The notes under the pieces are model-generated. The model did not search any database. It had not been told where the DNA came from and saw only the letters and a list, made by a program, of their open reading frames with translations. Source: Daldinia sp. FL1419 (lineage: Eukaryota; Ascomycota; Sordariomycetes; Xylariales; Hypoxylaceae). Taken from it: a stretch of DNA of 64,000 nt. Both the position numbers and the translations under genes were made by a program. The stretch is taken from assembly GCA_025201765.1 (NCBI GenBank), contig MU623462.1, positions 45,810 through 109,809 of the forward strand, in the 5' to 3' direction. Shown in pieces: positions 34,521-46,743 of this stretch. Within the stretch, counting starts at the first letter, position 1. The number at the start of each line of letters is the position of its first letter.

Positions 34521-34639
34521 GTTAACCTACCTACCTACCTACATACATACATACACACATACAAACACACACCTTACGTACGTGGTCTAAATATGTAGGT
34601 AGTCGGTAACCCAGCCAGCCAGCCAGCCAGCCGGCCGGC
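34521..34639. repeat. Clustered tetranucleotide repeats
   Basis: CTAC, CATA, CACA and then CAGC/CGGC runs follow each other with little unique sequence between them. Simple sequence repeats; no element ends are seen. Confidence 0.8.
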
Positions 34640-36277
34640 CAAGAAACAAAATACGCACTTTACACACTAACTTACACATCTCCATGCCTCCATATCCAAA
34701 GATAGACGTCTGCATGGCACAGAATAATAATAATACATAGCGGTACCCATAATCCATCCATCGGATAGAAGCCCGACTTGGTGAAACCCCCCCCTTTGGA
34801 ATGCTTAGAATCGTTGCTAAACCGACCTGGAGACGGACGAGAGAGCCGCAATTGCTATGCCTGGTTTCAGTCTCGGGGACCGCAGAAACCAATTAGATTT
34901 AGAGATAGAATTAATTCCCGTAATTTCACATATGGATAGACATACCAACATCTTAGTATACCACTATCATCACAAGTCACGTATAGTCACATTGGCCAAA
35001 ACAAGACAGTTTTAGAAGTGAGAGGCTCATATTTCGCCTATTTCAATTGAACACATCGAATGTACGGCAGAAGGACGCCCCGAATAAATCAAGGACGTGC
35101 TCTTTTTATCTTCACACACAAACACCAAAAATGGGTATGAAAAACGCCACACAGCCGTTAGGGGAACCAGTTGGCGTTTTCCTACCCATTTTCCGCGCCG
35201 GCCTGCGCTCTGCGATATCCGTCCCGAATATGATTTCCTATACACCACACAAAACATTCCATTCCGCACCATCCCCAATAAGTTGCCCCGAGAAGTAGAA
35301 ACCTAGTGATGCACTTGACCCAATTGCCCGGGGGGAATAATACGAAGGAAATGGACTGGTATCCTCTCGTCCCTCGAACCGTAATACAAGGACAGTAAAA
35401 GGGAAAAATAAAAGACGACGATGATGACATGAATATGAGCCCTGTATTTGCAGCCCCAAAGCACCGCGCGACCAACTCCCATCTCGTGCCGTGAGCTCAG
35501 AAAATAGAAAAAACAAAAATCAAGACACACCGAGTGCCTACCCAATCCCGTTGCTTTGTGTTGAGATTCTCTTTGACCCGGATATTTCCCCTGTAAAAAG
35601 ACCTTGCCGAGAAGCACAACTCCGCCCCGATGGAAGAACCACCTTTGCCTGCTTAAACAAAATAGAAACCGACCCCTCGTCGCCAAACACTTGTTCTATA
35701 TGTGTAGTGGTATTCTTTTTTTGCTCAAAAAATGTCATAACCCGTGATGACGCTTTATCGTATCGCTCCCAGATTGAACCCGATGACTCCGTTGTGTCGT
35801 GAACACCGATGCAATTACGAAATACAAAACCGCCGTGACTTAAAACGCCCATTCGCGAACCCAAACAGCCCTCATCTTTCGAGGTCGGAACACCGAGATT
35901 AGTGGTATTTAATTCCTCTTTTCTCTCAAACCAAACAGAAATCAGGTGGTATCGATAATCTCCAATGCCAGTTTGCGCCCATCGTGAGGATCCGCGAAGA
36001 AGTTTTACGATGAACACTAGTTATATGTCGAATAAGGATGTTTTATACAGGGAGAAAGTGGAGTAAAGGTGGAGTCCGCAGTCGAGCCCTAAAGTGACCT
36101 GAAGATATGTTGTCGATGCCTGATGTCCGCGCCGGTGCCCGCCAAGATGAACAACTGCTATTAAGTGAAGCGAATGGCTTCTAAACGGAAAGTAGAAGAT
36201 GTTCAGAACAACTGCAAGCGAGGGTGTAGATGGTGAGTCATCTCAGTATCCAATGAGGAAGCGAGACGACAAGCAAT

Positions 36278-36948
36278 CTACCACCGTCTGCCGATGTGCT
36301 GCATTCGGGCAGGAGAAACGGACGGCGGCGGGCTGGACATGGTCAGGCCATTAGCGGGGTTGATGATAGGGATGGCATTACGCGCCCGGGTGGCGGCGGG
36401 TGCGTGCAACTTCAGGTTCGACTGCTGAGTTTGGAAACCAGGAGGAATGAAAGGCGGAGAGGAGGAGTTGAGAGAAAAGCTAGTAGCAACTTGCTGAGGG
36501 TGCTGCGTGGGTGAAGCGCTAGGCGAGTTGCTGGATAGAGAAGATCGGTCGGAAGAAGCACTGCTTATTGATACCAGCTATACAAACGACAAGGTTAGTG
36601 TTATGTTGGTACATGGAAGAGCAGTTACCAATACGACGTTGTGTGTACGACATATTAAATAACAATACAGGTGCTGGGCTGACTCACATCAGTCTCCGTC
36701 AACAGCTTGGGGCAAAACTCCATGTCATCTTCGAGATCGAAAGAACGGCTCGCTTCGAATTGTGATCGGAAAGCGTTTACAGATACGGATTCACTCAGTT
36801 CCTTCATGCTTCTTACGCCGCGGAACTGTTTCTGAGAGTTTTGAGAGACGGATAGTCTCGGTGCTCTCCGGTTTCGACCTCCGTGGTGGTGAGAAACCGA
36901 GGGAGCGGGTGCTGTTGGTTGATGATGGTTGTAGCTGTAATAAGACAT
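36278..36948 (-). CDS. Unrecognised small fungal protein (186 aa)
   Basis: Two exons, 36948-36688 and 36577-36278, with a 110-bp intron (GTGAGT...GTATAG) in phase 0. The first exon begins MSYYSYN and contains NRRAPRLSVSQNSQKQFRGV followed by RSMKELSES and FDLEDDMEFCPKLLTETD. This reads as a folded or linear-motif-bearing segment, not chance sequence. The second exon is Ser/Pro-rich (SSDRSSLSSNSPSASPTQ, then PPFIPPGFQ) and ends in a basic RMQHIGRRW. The many Ser-Pro and Arg-x-x-Ser sites suggest phosphorylation (inference). There is no signal peptide, membrane segment or known domain. The pattern resembles small conserved hypothetical proteins of filamentous ascomycetes. It is the only convincing gene between 31.7 and 42.5 kb. 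Confidence 0.72.
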
Positions 36949-39900
36949 TATGATTGTTCTTCCCTTAAGGGGATGTGTGAAATATGCTTTCTGAAAATAA
37001 CCGTTGCAGATTTACAGGAAGTGGTTGGATAGAGGAGAGATATTGTTAGATGTTGGGTGGCGGTGTGTGTGTATATGTGTGTAAGTGAGTATTTGTATCT
37101 GTGTATACGGTCTGCGGTTCTGTGCGTTATTGAATTGAGTTGGGGGGGTCCTTTAGAAGTTGCCGACAGTTGCGCTATTAAATTTTTCGGCTTTTTAGGG
37201 GGGAAGGACAAGAATAAAATACTTGTCGTCTAGAGAATAGATGAGATAATTTGCACAATATGGGAGAGTATAAGCTTTTCAAAAAGGTTTATGAAGAGTT
37301 AAGATGTTAGAGAATCGGATATAGATTTCGATGTAGATTTCCGTTATGTTTGTTTCTGGGGTAAGGCTTGGAGAGTCTAAGGGACGGGTGAAAGTGTGGT
37401 AAAGTGTGGTAGGATCGATAAGAGTAAGAGAGAAGAAAGGCGGGAGAGGAGAAGGGCAAGCTGTGATTCGGAGAAGGCGAAGGATTTTGTTGGATGGACA
37501 AGAAGCAGCAGGACAGCAGAAGGCGGCAAAGGAGGGTGGGCCAAGGCCGGGGGTATCTCTTAGAACACTTGGGTCGCTTGCTGGTTCAAAACCTGGAACT
37601 AACCTCTTTATAGTTTAGTTGAAGGACAACATTGAATAGCGGAAGCTGCAAAGACATGTAAGATCTGCAAGAACCTGCAAGGCCTTCAAGGTCTTGCGCA
37701 ACGCACTGTTCTTGAGGACCCACATACCTCTAGGGTTTCCTTCATTGATGGCCGGTGGAGAATCTTGAGCTGGCGAATGAGACTGGAGTCGCCACCTGAG
37801 ATCATTGGATATCTGATATCCACGCTAGATGAAAAGAGGACTAGTTGAAAAAAACCCGGTCCACGAGTGCTGTAATACCCTAAAGATTCAGGACATTTCA
37901 GAGGTATTTTGGTATTTTGGTACATTAGTAGCGTCTGGCCTGTACCTAACATTAGTTGTTTCCCATCTGATTCCCATTGCTCCCCCATCGCTCCCCATTT
38001 CTCGCAGGAATGCCACAGTGCCAGTCGGCTTGTTGTGCAGAAACGCCTCCTTGGCCGCCTGTTCCCCTAACAAACCCTAACAAGACCATACAGTGCAGTG
38101 CTTGAATTAAATGCTTGTAATGCTGGCCAAGTCCCTTGACCAGTCACCCGTCACCAGATGTCCGCTGCAATGCGATCGCCAGCAGGTTAGCGTGCCGATT
38201 AATTTACCGTAGCGAGTCCGCGTGCTGGTGGTCTGGCATAAAGAGGAATAATAGCCTGCAAAGACTGTATAAGCCTGCTAGACCTGCAAGCTGCGCCATC
38301 TCGTTACTGGACGAGGCTGGTCAAGAACACCGAGTCGGCACCAGTCGGCACCAGTCGGGAGAGGGGAAGCTAATTTGGTTCTCTTTTTGAAAAAAGCCCT
38401 ATCCAATCCCGAACGGTCGGACACATCTCATTCATTTGCAATGTACATACGTACATACGTATGTACGTACATATTTTTGATGCCGTAGAACGTTTTAGGG
38501 AAGCGCTATTAGCAACTATGCTCAACTATGCTAGTCAGCACACATCAGGAGACTGGATGAAGGCGAAATTGATTTGGTGGGCCGATGGACGGAGGGTTGG
38601 GAAACAGCTTCTGTCTACCAAATTGGTTGATCGTTCGATGTCGCCCTAATGCGAATAGCTTCATCTCGATGTTCGGACCCTATTGTTCCTAGTAATTCTT
38701 GTCGTCACTCAACGTTGGGTGAACCCACTGTCATCAGATCGAGTGATAGATACGTACTCAACATCCCCAACGATGAACCTTGGGTCTCGCGTGGATGATC
38801 GTTTCTCCATTATGCTGCTTGTATCTCTGTAGGGTACGCATGTAGCCTTCGACGATCCAGCCCAGCCTTGTTACCTACGTATGTAGCTGAACGTAACCTG
38901 GGTAAATTGATAACCTGAATAACTTCCCCTACCGTTCCTTGCCTGCGTTCAGGGGCAACCTCCTGCATAGAGGGGTTTAACCCCCAAAGGGGAACTCGCT
39001 AGACTTTAAATGGAGTACTTGGTAATGTCTAATCCAATTTCTAAATTCGCCTTCATCCATGGCGTATGTAATGAACACATCTGCCCAAAAGCTTGAAGGG
39101 ATGACGATCCATATTCGATTGACCTTATCGTTCGCATTATTCATATCTCATCTTCCATCGACACTAACGAGTAAATATGGTGTTTAGTCCTTAAGGGAAT
39201 GCCCAATGTCCCTTTAACAGCAGCGTAGTAAATACAACCACTTGCCTTACGGCGGCGGCTTCGCCTATGTAGGTCATTTCTCACATCGGTACCATTTAGG
39301 CCAGTTAGAGGCAAGTTCGGTCCTTTGGCTTGCGTGGGATTGCAGCCTTGTTAGGTATTGTGACCATTCATACTGTGATATAGTGCTCCGGGTCCGGGCG
39401 TTAGAAGCCCTTGTCGTGCGGTGGAGCGGATGATGGGTGTTGAACTGGGTGTTAAACTGGAGCTTTAACCTAAAACGTATAGTCGCCAGGATTACACATA
39501 CCAGTCCTGCAAGCCACCGTACCGGTGCAAGTGGAGATAGACCTGGTCTCGTGCAGCGTGAGACTGCTTAGGGTTTGGGACAACGGGGGTAATGCTGGCC
39601 TATTTCTTCTTATTAGGCAGCTTAACAGAACGACTTGTACCGCACCTAGGGGAGGGCGGCAACAGAGAGTTCTGACCGCCCACAACCGCCTCGGACAAGG
39701 TACTAATTACACCTACGTACAACGTAAGAAGGTACTTAGGTGAAGTTAAGTAAGGGAAGGGAACGCTTGAATTTCCCGCGCTCCTAAATGCTGACGGCAT
39801 TCCTGTCTTTGTGTCCTGCAGTTTCATTTTCGAACTCGACCGATTCGACCACTAGACTTGCTTGCCGGAATATGTGAGAAAGTTATGATCCAGGCGCTTG

Positions 39901-42550
39901 CTCACCGGAAGCTAAACGTAATATGCGCTGCCGATCTATATTCTCTATCCTACTTAGATTTGTACAGTCGTGAGACCTAGACACAAATTAGTCAACCATC
40001 AGCCTGACACGTTCTACAATAGGTTGATATTTGGCTGCTTGTTCTGCACCTGTGTAGTATAAAGGACATGGATCGTCGGAGGCAAAATTCGCAATTGTGT
40101 GGCTAGTAACTACCCAACAGAATACGCAGGTTGCCGCCATGTGTAATGAATTTGCCTCTGGTCCCTTGAAAGATTTGGAGCCTAGAACTCGTGCAGACCC
40201 CGAAAAGAGTAGACCTACATATGTACACTACGTATGTACTCTGGCAGTAGTAGGTATGGAGCAAGAGGAGGCTTGCACGATTTTCCTGACATGCATTTGA
40301 ACGATTCCCTCGAGGTTGTAAAAATGTTTCCTGTAAGTGTTGAAGAGTTCGAATTAAGCCGACTGGGACGTTGACGATTGTGGCCCTGGTCACCCGCTTT
40401 GTTCAACTGTTCGACTGCAACAGTCTTACTTACAGCCGCTTGTGACGAAAGCGGCAAATTAAACCCCATAGATACGACCTCTGTACGCAGTGCAGGTGTG
40501 TAGAATACGAATAGCTAATTGGCGAAGACGCCATCTCTTCTTTTAGTCGCATTTGCCCCATTCCTTTATGGCCATTTAAATATCATCGATCTTGCCACGG
40601 CCAAATTGCCAAATTGCCAATCTGCCAAATTACATAGTGTCCTGAGTGTAGGTTGTAATCATTTATGTCTAGTACAGCGATGATCTCGTTCTTGAAGGTC
40701 TCTCTGGGCGGCATCCATCTGTTTATTAGACAATTACATACGTAGGCCTCATTCTAGCAGTCAAGGGGTAGTGGTTGCTTCTATTTTAGTGCCCCGGCTC
40801 CTGGGAGAAGAATCGAGAAAATGCTAGACGAAGGATTCCGGAAATGGTAGATCTACCGACTTAGGAGAATTCCGGTCCTTCGTCCCGATCAAATTCGTGG
40901 TTAGTTCTGCTACTTCTCTTCCAAGAGTTCGAGAAAGAGGCTTGGTCTTTTTTAGCTCTTTCTATATTCAGTTTATCTCATGACGAATGGTGGGATGAGA
41001 TTCTTCAGGTAGGTATACTTATCCACACGTATTATGCCGGAACATGCTCCTGTTAGAAGTTGACGATAAGTATGGATGTGGATGTTGTGTGGTTGTATAT
41101 ACGTATGTGGTATGTGCTGTGTCTAAGTTGCAGAGAGAGCGAGTCTCACCAAAGGCTAGGCAAGTCTTCCACGTTGTGTTACCCAATGTTACCCAACGTA
41201 CTTGCTGTATGGACATCCATCCATATGGACATCAGGTACGTACATTAGGTACATTTACCCAGTAGGCAGGCTGTGTGGATTTTTAAGGTGGGTTTATTAG
41301 GTACCTACGAAACCTGGGCATCCCTCTACGAATTCGTGCATGCTTAGGTACCTACATGAGCGTACCTACGCTGGCGAACAAGTACCGAGCTTGGACCAGA
41401 TACTAAGGTACGGATGGAAATTTAGTGTAGGTACCTGTTAAATAGGCCGGGGCAGAGGCTGAGCGGCACAGCCGTTTTCTGTAACTAAACCGTTTTATAA
41501 CCAAGTCACTGCCACAACCACAACTCCGTTTTGGACATAGTCTCATTTATACCTACCTATGTATCTCACACATATCTCTTATAATATACCCTAATGTGAG
41601 ACATTCGCATCTTTTAGGGACAATGTACAGTAATAGGTTCCATCCTTATATAGTATTCTGTATAGCATTTGACTTCTCGAAACCTTGGCAACGGTCTGGG
41701 AATTATTTCGCTTACGGCGGTACCGACCAACAGTTGGACTAAACGTGTAACATTTGACGGTATTTATATTAGATTTCCGTCTTGCGGGGAATCTTATATG
41801 ATTTATGATATCTACCTAGGTACCTAGTTAATATGGTACTTTGAAATGTCCTTATCAGCGTATCCTTTTTCACCCTTCCCGGTCTTCCACCCTACCACCT
41901 TTTCTGCATGTCAGCGTTTGGGTTTGCGGGTCTTGAACAACGCCCAGATCAGATAAGTCTACGATTTCATATTGAGCACTCTTCGATCTGGTGCAAGGGA
42001 TACATACAACTGATCGTTCCAGGACTTTTAAAAAGTCTCTAACTAGCCTTTGAATAGTAGAGGGGCTAGCCACGTGCATTGAAAAAGGAGCTCCCAAGAC
42101 AGTGGGCATGTTCCAATAATAAATACTACGTATCTGTCTAGGCTAGGAAACACCACATATTCCGTAACGGGTTGTGTTCATTCCTATTGGGTATCATGCC
42201 TCGCACAACCTCCAACTTCTTAAAGAAGTTCCCGTATGTTGGCACCGTACCATTTTTATTATTCATACGGGGAATCGGGATTTATCTCCGCAGCAACTCG
42301 TCAGTTCCTCTGCTCTAATACAAGGGCGGTTGTACGGAGGGGGACCCAAGATGAAGGCTGTTTGCGTGGATTTAAAGCCAACTTCATACGCCGCTATTCC
42401 GTAGATGTAGTAGTACTCGTTAATGTTGATATACGATCCATCTTTGACCTTGGGGAAATGGAGGCAAAATGATCTCTACCTTGTGCTTCGCCATCCACTC
42501 CCTCCCTCAGCCCAATAGTTTGCCAAATTGTCTGCCCTTAGTGAAACCCC
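36949..42550. other. Gene-poor region, no gene seen
   Basis: About 5.6 kb. The first few hundred bases are the promoter and leader of the 186-residue gene. Beyond that, all open frames are short (under about 100 codons), lie on both strands and lack recognisable motifs. The longest ATG-started ones I looked at (38461-38649, 41870-42109) show no family resemblance. Scattered TACGTA and CTAGGTAC palindromes occur, e.g. 38448-38469 and 41815-41829. Confidence 0.5.
38448..38469. repeat. 22-bp perfect palindrome
   Basis: Centred on TACGTA, with eight-base arms TACGTACA and TGTACGTA. It is built of alternating TACG/CATA units, so it may be simple-sequence drift and not a binding site. Confidence 0.7.
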
Positions 42551-43605
42551 CTAATGCCTGTCCATCCCTCTAGCCTTCACAAACCTGTTGACTTGCTCGC
42601 GCGTAATCTTATCGTTATATTGCTCGTGGCATTCATAGAACGAAATCAGCTCTTGTGTACAGTCGATCATGCCTTCAATATCGACAGTGCTCTCGGCAAG
42701 AAAAGCAACGAAGCGTTGCATTTTGCCCATTCGCATATCTGGTTGTTTGTCTTTCTCGGTTGCTCTGGGTGTATTTTGACCGGTGCCGGTGCCGGATAGG
42801 CTTTGTTGGGCTTGCGTTAACGCTGCGGTGACCGCAGCCATATTGGTATTATTATTCGGACGAGGGATCAGGGAAAGAAGGATGGCCGTAAGCGCAATGG
42901 TGTGTGGTGGGTATAAAAGCGGTAAATCCGTCATGTAGTGATCGTTGATTACCGCTAGTGCCAGGTTTATTTCGTCCTGGCTAAGGGAAAAATCGGACTG
43001 CAGAGCCGTTAACGTTCGGTATGGTTGATGAACTATCAATTGTGAGTTCATTTCAGATATGAGAAAGAACTCGCACTCTCCAACGCGCGAAACATCAGCG
43101 TGAAGTAAGTCTGGGGATACGTTCTAGTTAGCTGAATAACATAGGAGTTTAGTATGCAGTCTGTACGCACCTGGCCATAGAGATCGAGCTTCCGAAACAA
43201 ACATCCTAATATGTTGCGGACATTCTTCCATCTTGCAGGCTATATATAGCGCTGTGGTGAGAAGGAGATAGGGATTCGTGCGGCGAATGTCGACCTTGCA
43301 ATAGAACCGCTTCATGTATAATTGCGCCGTGGCGACGGCCTGTTGCTTAACGGAAAGTCTCTTGGCCAAACGACCGAGTTCTAGCCAACCACAACTAGCA
43401 ATTAATAGGCAATCTTCCACCAGGCGCCAAGGTCGAAGATCTTACGTTGGTTGAAGTATATGTTTAAATGCGGTCTCCGCGGCAAGGGGAACATCTGTAC
43501 GAGCATCTGGCTGCTTTTCTCTAGTTCGTCGCGCATTTGAGCAAGTTCATCTTTCGAGAACTGCCAGTAGCGCCTCTGGGTCGACTCCCAGTAGTTGGCC
43601 GCCAT
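42551..43605 (-). CDS. ssn8: RNA polymerase II holoenzyme cyclin C subunit (SSN8)
   Basis: Three exons: 43605-43446, 43380-43171 and 43110-42551, giving 309 aa. Introns are 65 and 60 bp; phases agree only when the second of two nearby AG acceptors is used in each. The start MAANYWESTQRRYWQFSKDE is the classic fungal SSN8/cyclin C opening. The cyclin box follows: LGRLAKRLSVKQQAVATAQL, then TNPYLLLTTALYIACKMEEC and the DLLHADVSRVGECEFFLISE helix created by the second splice. Cyclin C partners the kinase SSN3/Cdk8 in the Mediator kinase module. It phosphorylates the polymerase CTD and transcription factors, mainly to repress transcription. It is divergent from the carrier gene at 44271, with 665 bp between start codons. 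Length is close to the family norm. Confidence 0.95.
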
Positions 43606-44270
43606 AATCGCTATTGAAATGAGTCGGAAGTGCGAAAGACCAGTAAGTAAGCTTAGATAAACCCGATGTTGGGGGACATGATGGAGGTTTGCTGAACCCC
43701 AGCCCTGTGAGGCTGAAAGAAGACGGCTTACACAAGCCGAGGCTGAGAAAGATGAAGATTGGACAAGATGGAAGGTATTAACCTAATTAAATTGCGTTTG
43801 TTATTTAAGATCTAAGCTGGAGATACTAATCGGACGTAAGTGGGGGGGAGTTGCATCTTGACTACCTACACTAGACTACACTAGGTTAGCATACTAGGGT
43901 GAGCTAAGCACGCGTAGATATGACATAACTCACACTGCACTGCCCACCCAGTAGGCCTTATTCCTTATCGGCTTATCGGGCTGTCATATTAGCTTTTGAC
44001 ATGGATTCCTTGTTCCCCGAGGTTCCTTTTTTGCGGGACGGTCGTCATTTTCGCGCGCCCCGTTCAAAGAGACTTGGAACTTGTAGAAAAAACAAACAAC
44101 CAACGTTCAGCTTTATCGATTTGTCTTATTTGAGGGAATGGTCTCAAATAAGGCGCGACGACAGTCCCCGATATTAAATCTAATGATGCCATATCCGTAG
44201 CATTCAATGGTTAGCCTTGCGATAGCCTCTTCCACGTTGTTCCCGCCGCGCCTGTCATGATCCCCTAATC
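43606..44270. promoter_or_regulatory. Shared divergent promoter of SSN8 and the carrier gene
   Basis: 665 bp separate two head-to-head start codons, so both promoters must lie here. The sequence includes a G-run near 43843-43850 and a polypurine stretch. I could not assign specific factor sites. Confidence 0.6.
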
Positions 44271-46743
44271 ATGGACATTCCCGAGGTGATCACAAAGATA
44301 GAGATGGAGATGGAGGAATCGCAGAACCAGCGAGACGCACGAGTCGAGCAGCTTTGGAGAAAGCTGGACTACCAAGGCACAGGCGAACTGGACTGGAAGG
44401 GGTTGCAAAAAGGCCTCAAGAGGATTGATCACCGTCAGACCCCCCCCTTTCCCCCTTCTGCCTTGGTCGTCCTCGATGAGACGTTTTGTCGCTGACTTAA
44501 TATGGCAGCAATGAAAAACGCCGATGGAATGTTAAAGACTATAATAAAAGTTGTGGACTCCAATGGCGATGGCAAGATGCAGTACGAGGGTCCGTAGAAC
44601 CTGCACTAGATTTATATACACCATACCGCAATTTTCTCCAACTAACCAGAAGTGGTCGGATATAGAATTTCGTGTCTTTGTCGAAGCCGCCGAGCGCCAG
44701 CTCTACGTTCTTTTCAAATCTATCGATCGAGATCAGAACGGGAAACTTGATAAGGAAGAACTTCATCATGCCGTGCAACGTGCTGGTCTTGCGGTGCCCT
44801 TGCGCCGGTTGGACGAATTCTTTGAAAATATCGATCACAACCGTGATGGATTCATTACTTATGAAGAATGGCGGTCAGTTGATCTTTCACTTAGCATCTT
44901 CCTTGATACTCCCCCCTCCTAGTAACCCTGAGGGATTAAAGCTCAGTAAAAGACTGTTGTGTTCTATCGTAGAATTAGCACGGGTCCATGTTAGTATAGT
45001 GAATATTTGGGCGGGGATGCCGAGAAGTTGTAGGCTTATCAGGTGTTACTGGCGACACGGGTTCCGATCTTTCGTTGTTTAAGAAACACTGACAGCTTAT
45101 ACCCATAGAAACTTTCTCCTTTTTATGCCCAACACCGATTCCACTACTACACTGCGGGCGGTCTTCAGCTTCTATACCGACATTCTTACCCTCAATTCTG
45201 AAGGTGACTCGGTAGTCAGCGAGGAAACTCTTAAAGGCTTAGGTACGAATATTTTCCACACCCTTTTTGGTTCAATCTTCAGAATCGCCTGCCGGCCGGA
45301 GGAGGGGTATATTTCTGCATTTCCGGATTCAATTGAAGAGGCACGCGAACATAGAACAACAGTGACACATAATTCTTCGGCAGCCAACGATACGACCAGT
45401 ATGACTATGGCTACAGAGCAGCCATATGTTGACGAAAACCCCGAAAGTACTGTTCCTGCCGATGTGCTCTCCAGCGTCAAGCAGGAGAAGCTTCCCGCAG
45501 TAGAAGGCAGCAAGATTGAACCGGGATTGAGTGAAACAAGCAAGAGATCCGTGCTGATTAAATACCTCCCCGATCCAGGCTATTTTATTGCTGGTGCTGT
45601 GGCGGGAGGCATTTCTCGCACTGCTACTGCTCCACTCGATCGATTGAAAGTCTATCTTCTCGTGAACACAACCTCAAGCGCCAATGCCGCCCTCGACGCT
45701 GCCAAGAAAGGCCAAGCTATCCGCGCTCTGAAACATGCTGGTGGTCCCTTGGTTACAGCTATTACCGACATATACAAGGCTGGAGGTGTTCGTGGATTCT
45801 TTGCTGGTATTTATCTCCCCTCGACTTTAAGCTGCGTTGCCCTGAAGCTAACCCTTTCCTCAACCAGGTAATGGACTTAACGTGGTTAAAATCATGCCAG
45901 AGACAGCGATCAGGGTACAACTCTCAAGGTATCGTGTCTGACTGGAACCTCGCTGACCGCATCCCAGTTCGGAGCATATGAGGCTGCTAAGAAGACCCTT
46001 GCAAGCCTCGAAGGGCATAACGATATGCACCAGATTAACCCGTATTCCAAATTCGTAGCAGGCGGTGTAGCTGGCATGACTGCACAGTACGTCCACCTGC
46101 TCGTCGTTTATATAATCGTGGCTAATAAGCGTGTATAGGTTTTGTGTATATCCTTTAGATACTCTCAAGTTTCGGTAAGCCTGACAACCTCATTTACGTC
46201 TAAACTTTGACTTATACAATAATTAGCCTACAATCAGAATACGTCTCTGGTGGTCCACGTGGTAATGCCCTTCTTCTGCAGACTGCTCAGAAGATGTGGG
46301 CAGAAGGCGGTGTCCGAGCTACCTACAGGGGAGTGACGATGGGTCTTATCGGCATGTTCCCCTACTCCGCGATCGATATGGGTACATTTGAGTTTCTCAA
46401 GACGACCTACGTAGCATACAAGGCAAAAGCCGAGGGGATTCATGAAGAGGACACCCAGCCGAGCACTTTAGTAACGGGAATCATGGGAGCAACATCGGGT
46501 GCTTTCGGCGCCTCAGTCGTCTACCCTCTAAACGTGCTCCGCACGAGACTGCAAACTCAGGGAACTAGAATGCACCCAGCCCGCTACAATAGTATATGGG
46601 ATGTAGCACAGAAGACGATTAAGAACGAGGGAGTAAGGGGTCTTTACAAGGGCCTGATGCCTAACCTTTTGAAGGTCGCTCCCGCCCTTAGCATCACATG
46701 GATGGTCTACGAAAACACTAAGAAACTCCTTCACTTGAACTAG
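44271..46743 (+). CDS. Calcium-dependent mitochondrial carrier with EF-hands (SCaMC/Sal1 type, 622 aa)
   Basis: Eight exons: 44271-44433, 44509-44589, 44666-44873, 45109-45806, 45868-45914, 45968-46086, 46139-46174 and 46227-46743; every phase agrees. The N-terminal half has EF-hands. One is degenerate (DYQGTGELDWKG) and three look calcium-competent (DSNGDGKMQYEE, DRDQNGKLDKEE, DHNRDGFITYEE). The C-terminal half has three mitochondrial-carrier repeats with signatures PLDRLKV, YPLDTLKFR and YPLNVLRTR. Relatives (yeast Sal1, animal SCaMC/APC) sit in the inner mitochondrial membrane and exchange ATP-Mg for phosphate when cytosolic Ca2+ rises. The first three introns have unusual GTC donors (GTCAGA, GTCCGT, GTCAGT), and the third is long (235 bp). 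An extended acidic linker lies between the two halves. Confidence 0.93.

Larger units (their letters stand above)
31702..36277. other. Gene-poor region with microsatellites, no gene seen
   Basis: About 4.6 kb without a convincing gene. It holds a 7-bp TAGATGG repeat (31810-31844), CTAC/CATA tetranucleotide runs (34048-34062, 34354-34377, 34521-34553) and a CAGC/CGGC run (34611-34639). Several open frames in 34071-36017 overlap on both strands, mostly start at non-ATG codons and share no recognisable motif. Part of 34-36.2 kb may be the long 3' region of the gene ending at 36278. A decayed gene cannot be excluded. Confidence 0.45.

Noticed and set aside
34071..36017. Several 70-160 codon frames on both strands
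   Set aside because: Mutually overlapping, mostly non-ATG starts, no consistent splice joins and no recognisable motifs.
41870..42109. 79-codon minus-strand ATG frame
   Set aside because: No family resemblance, no splice partners and normal for chance in 5.6 kb of open sequence.
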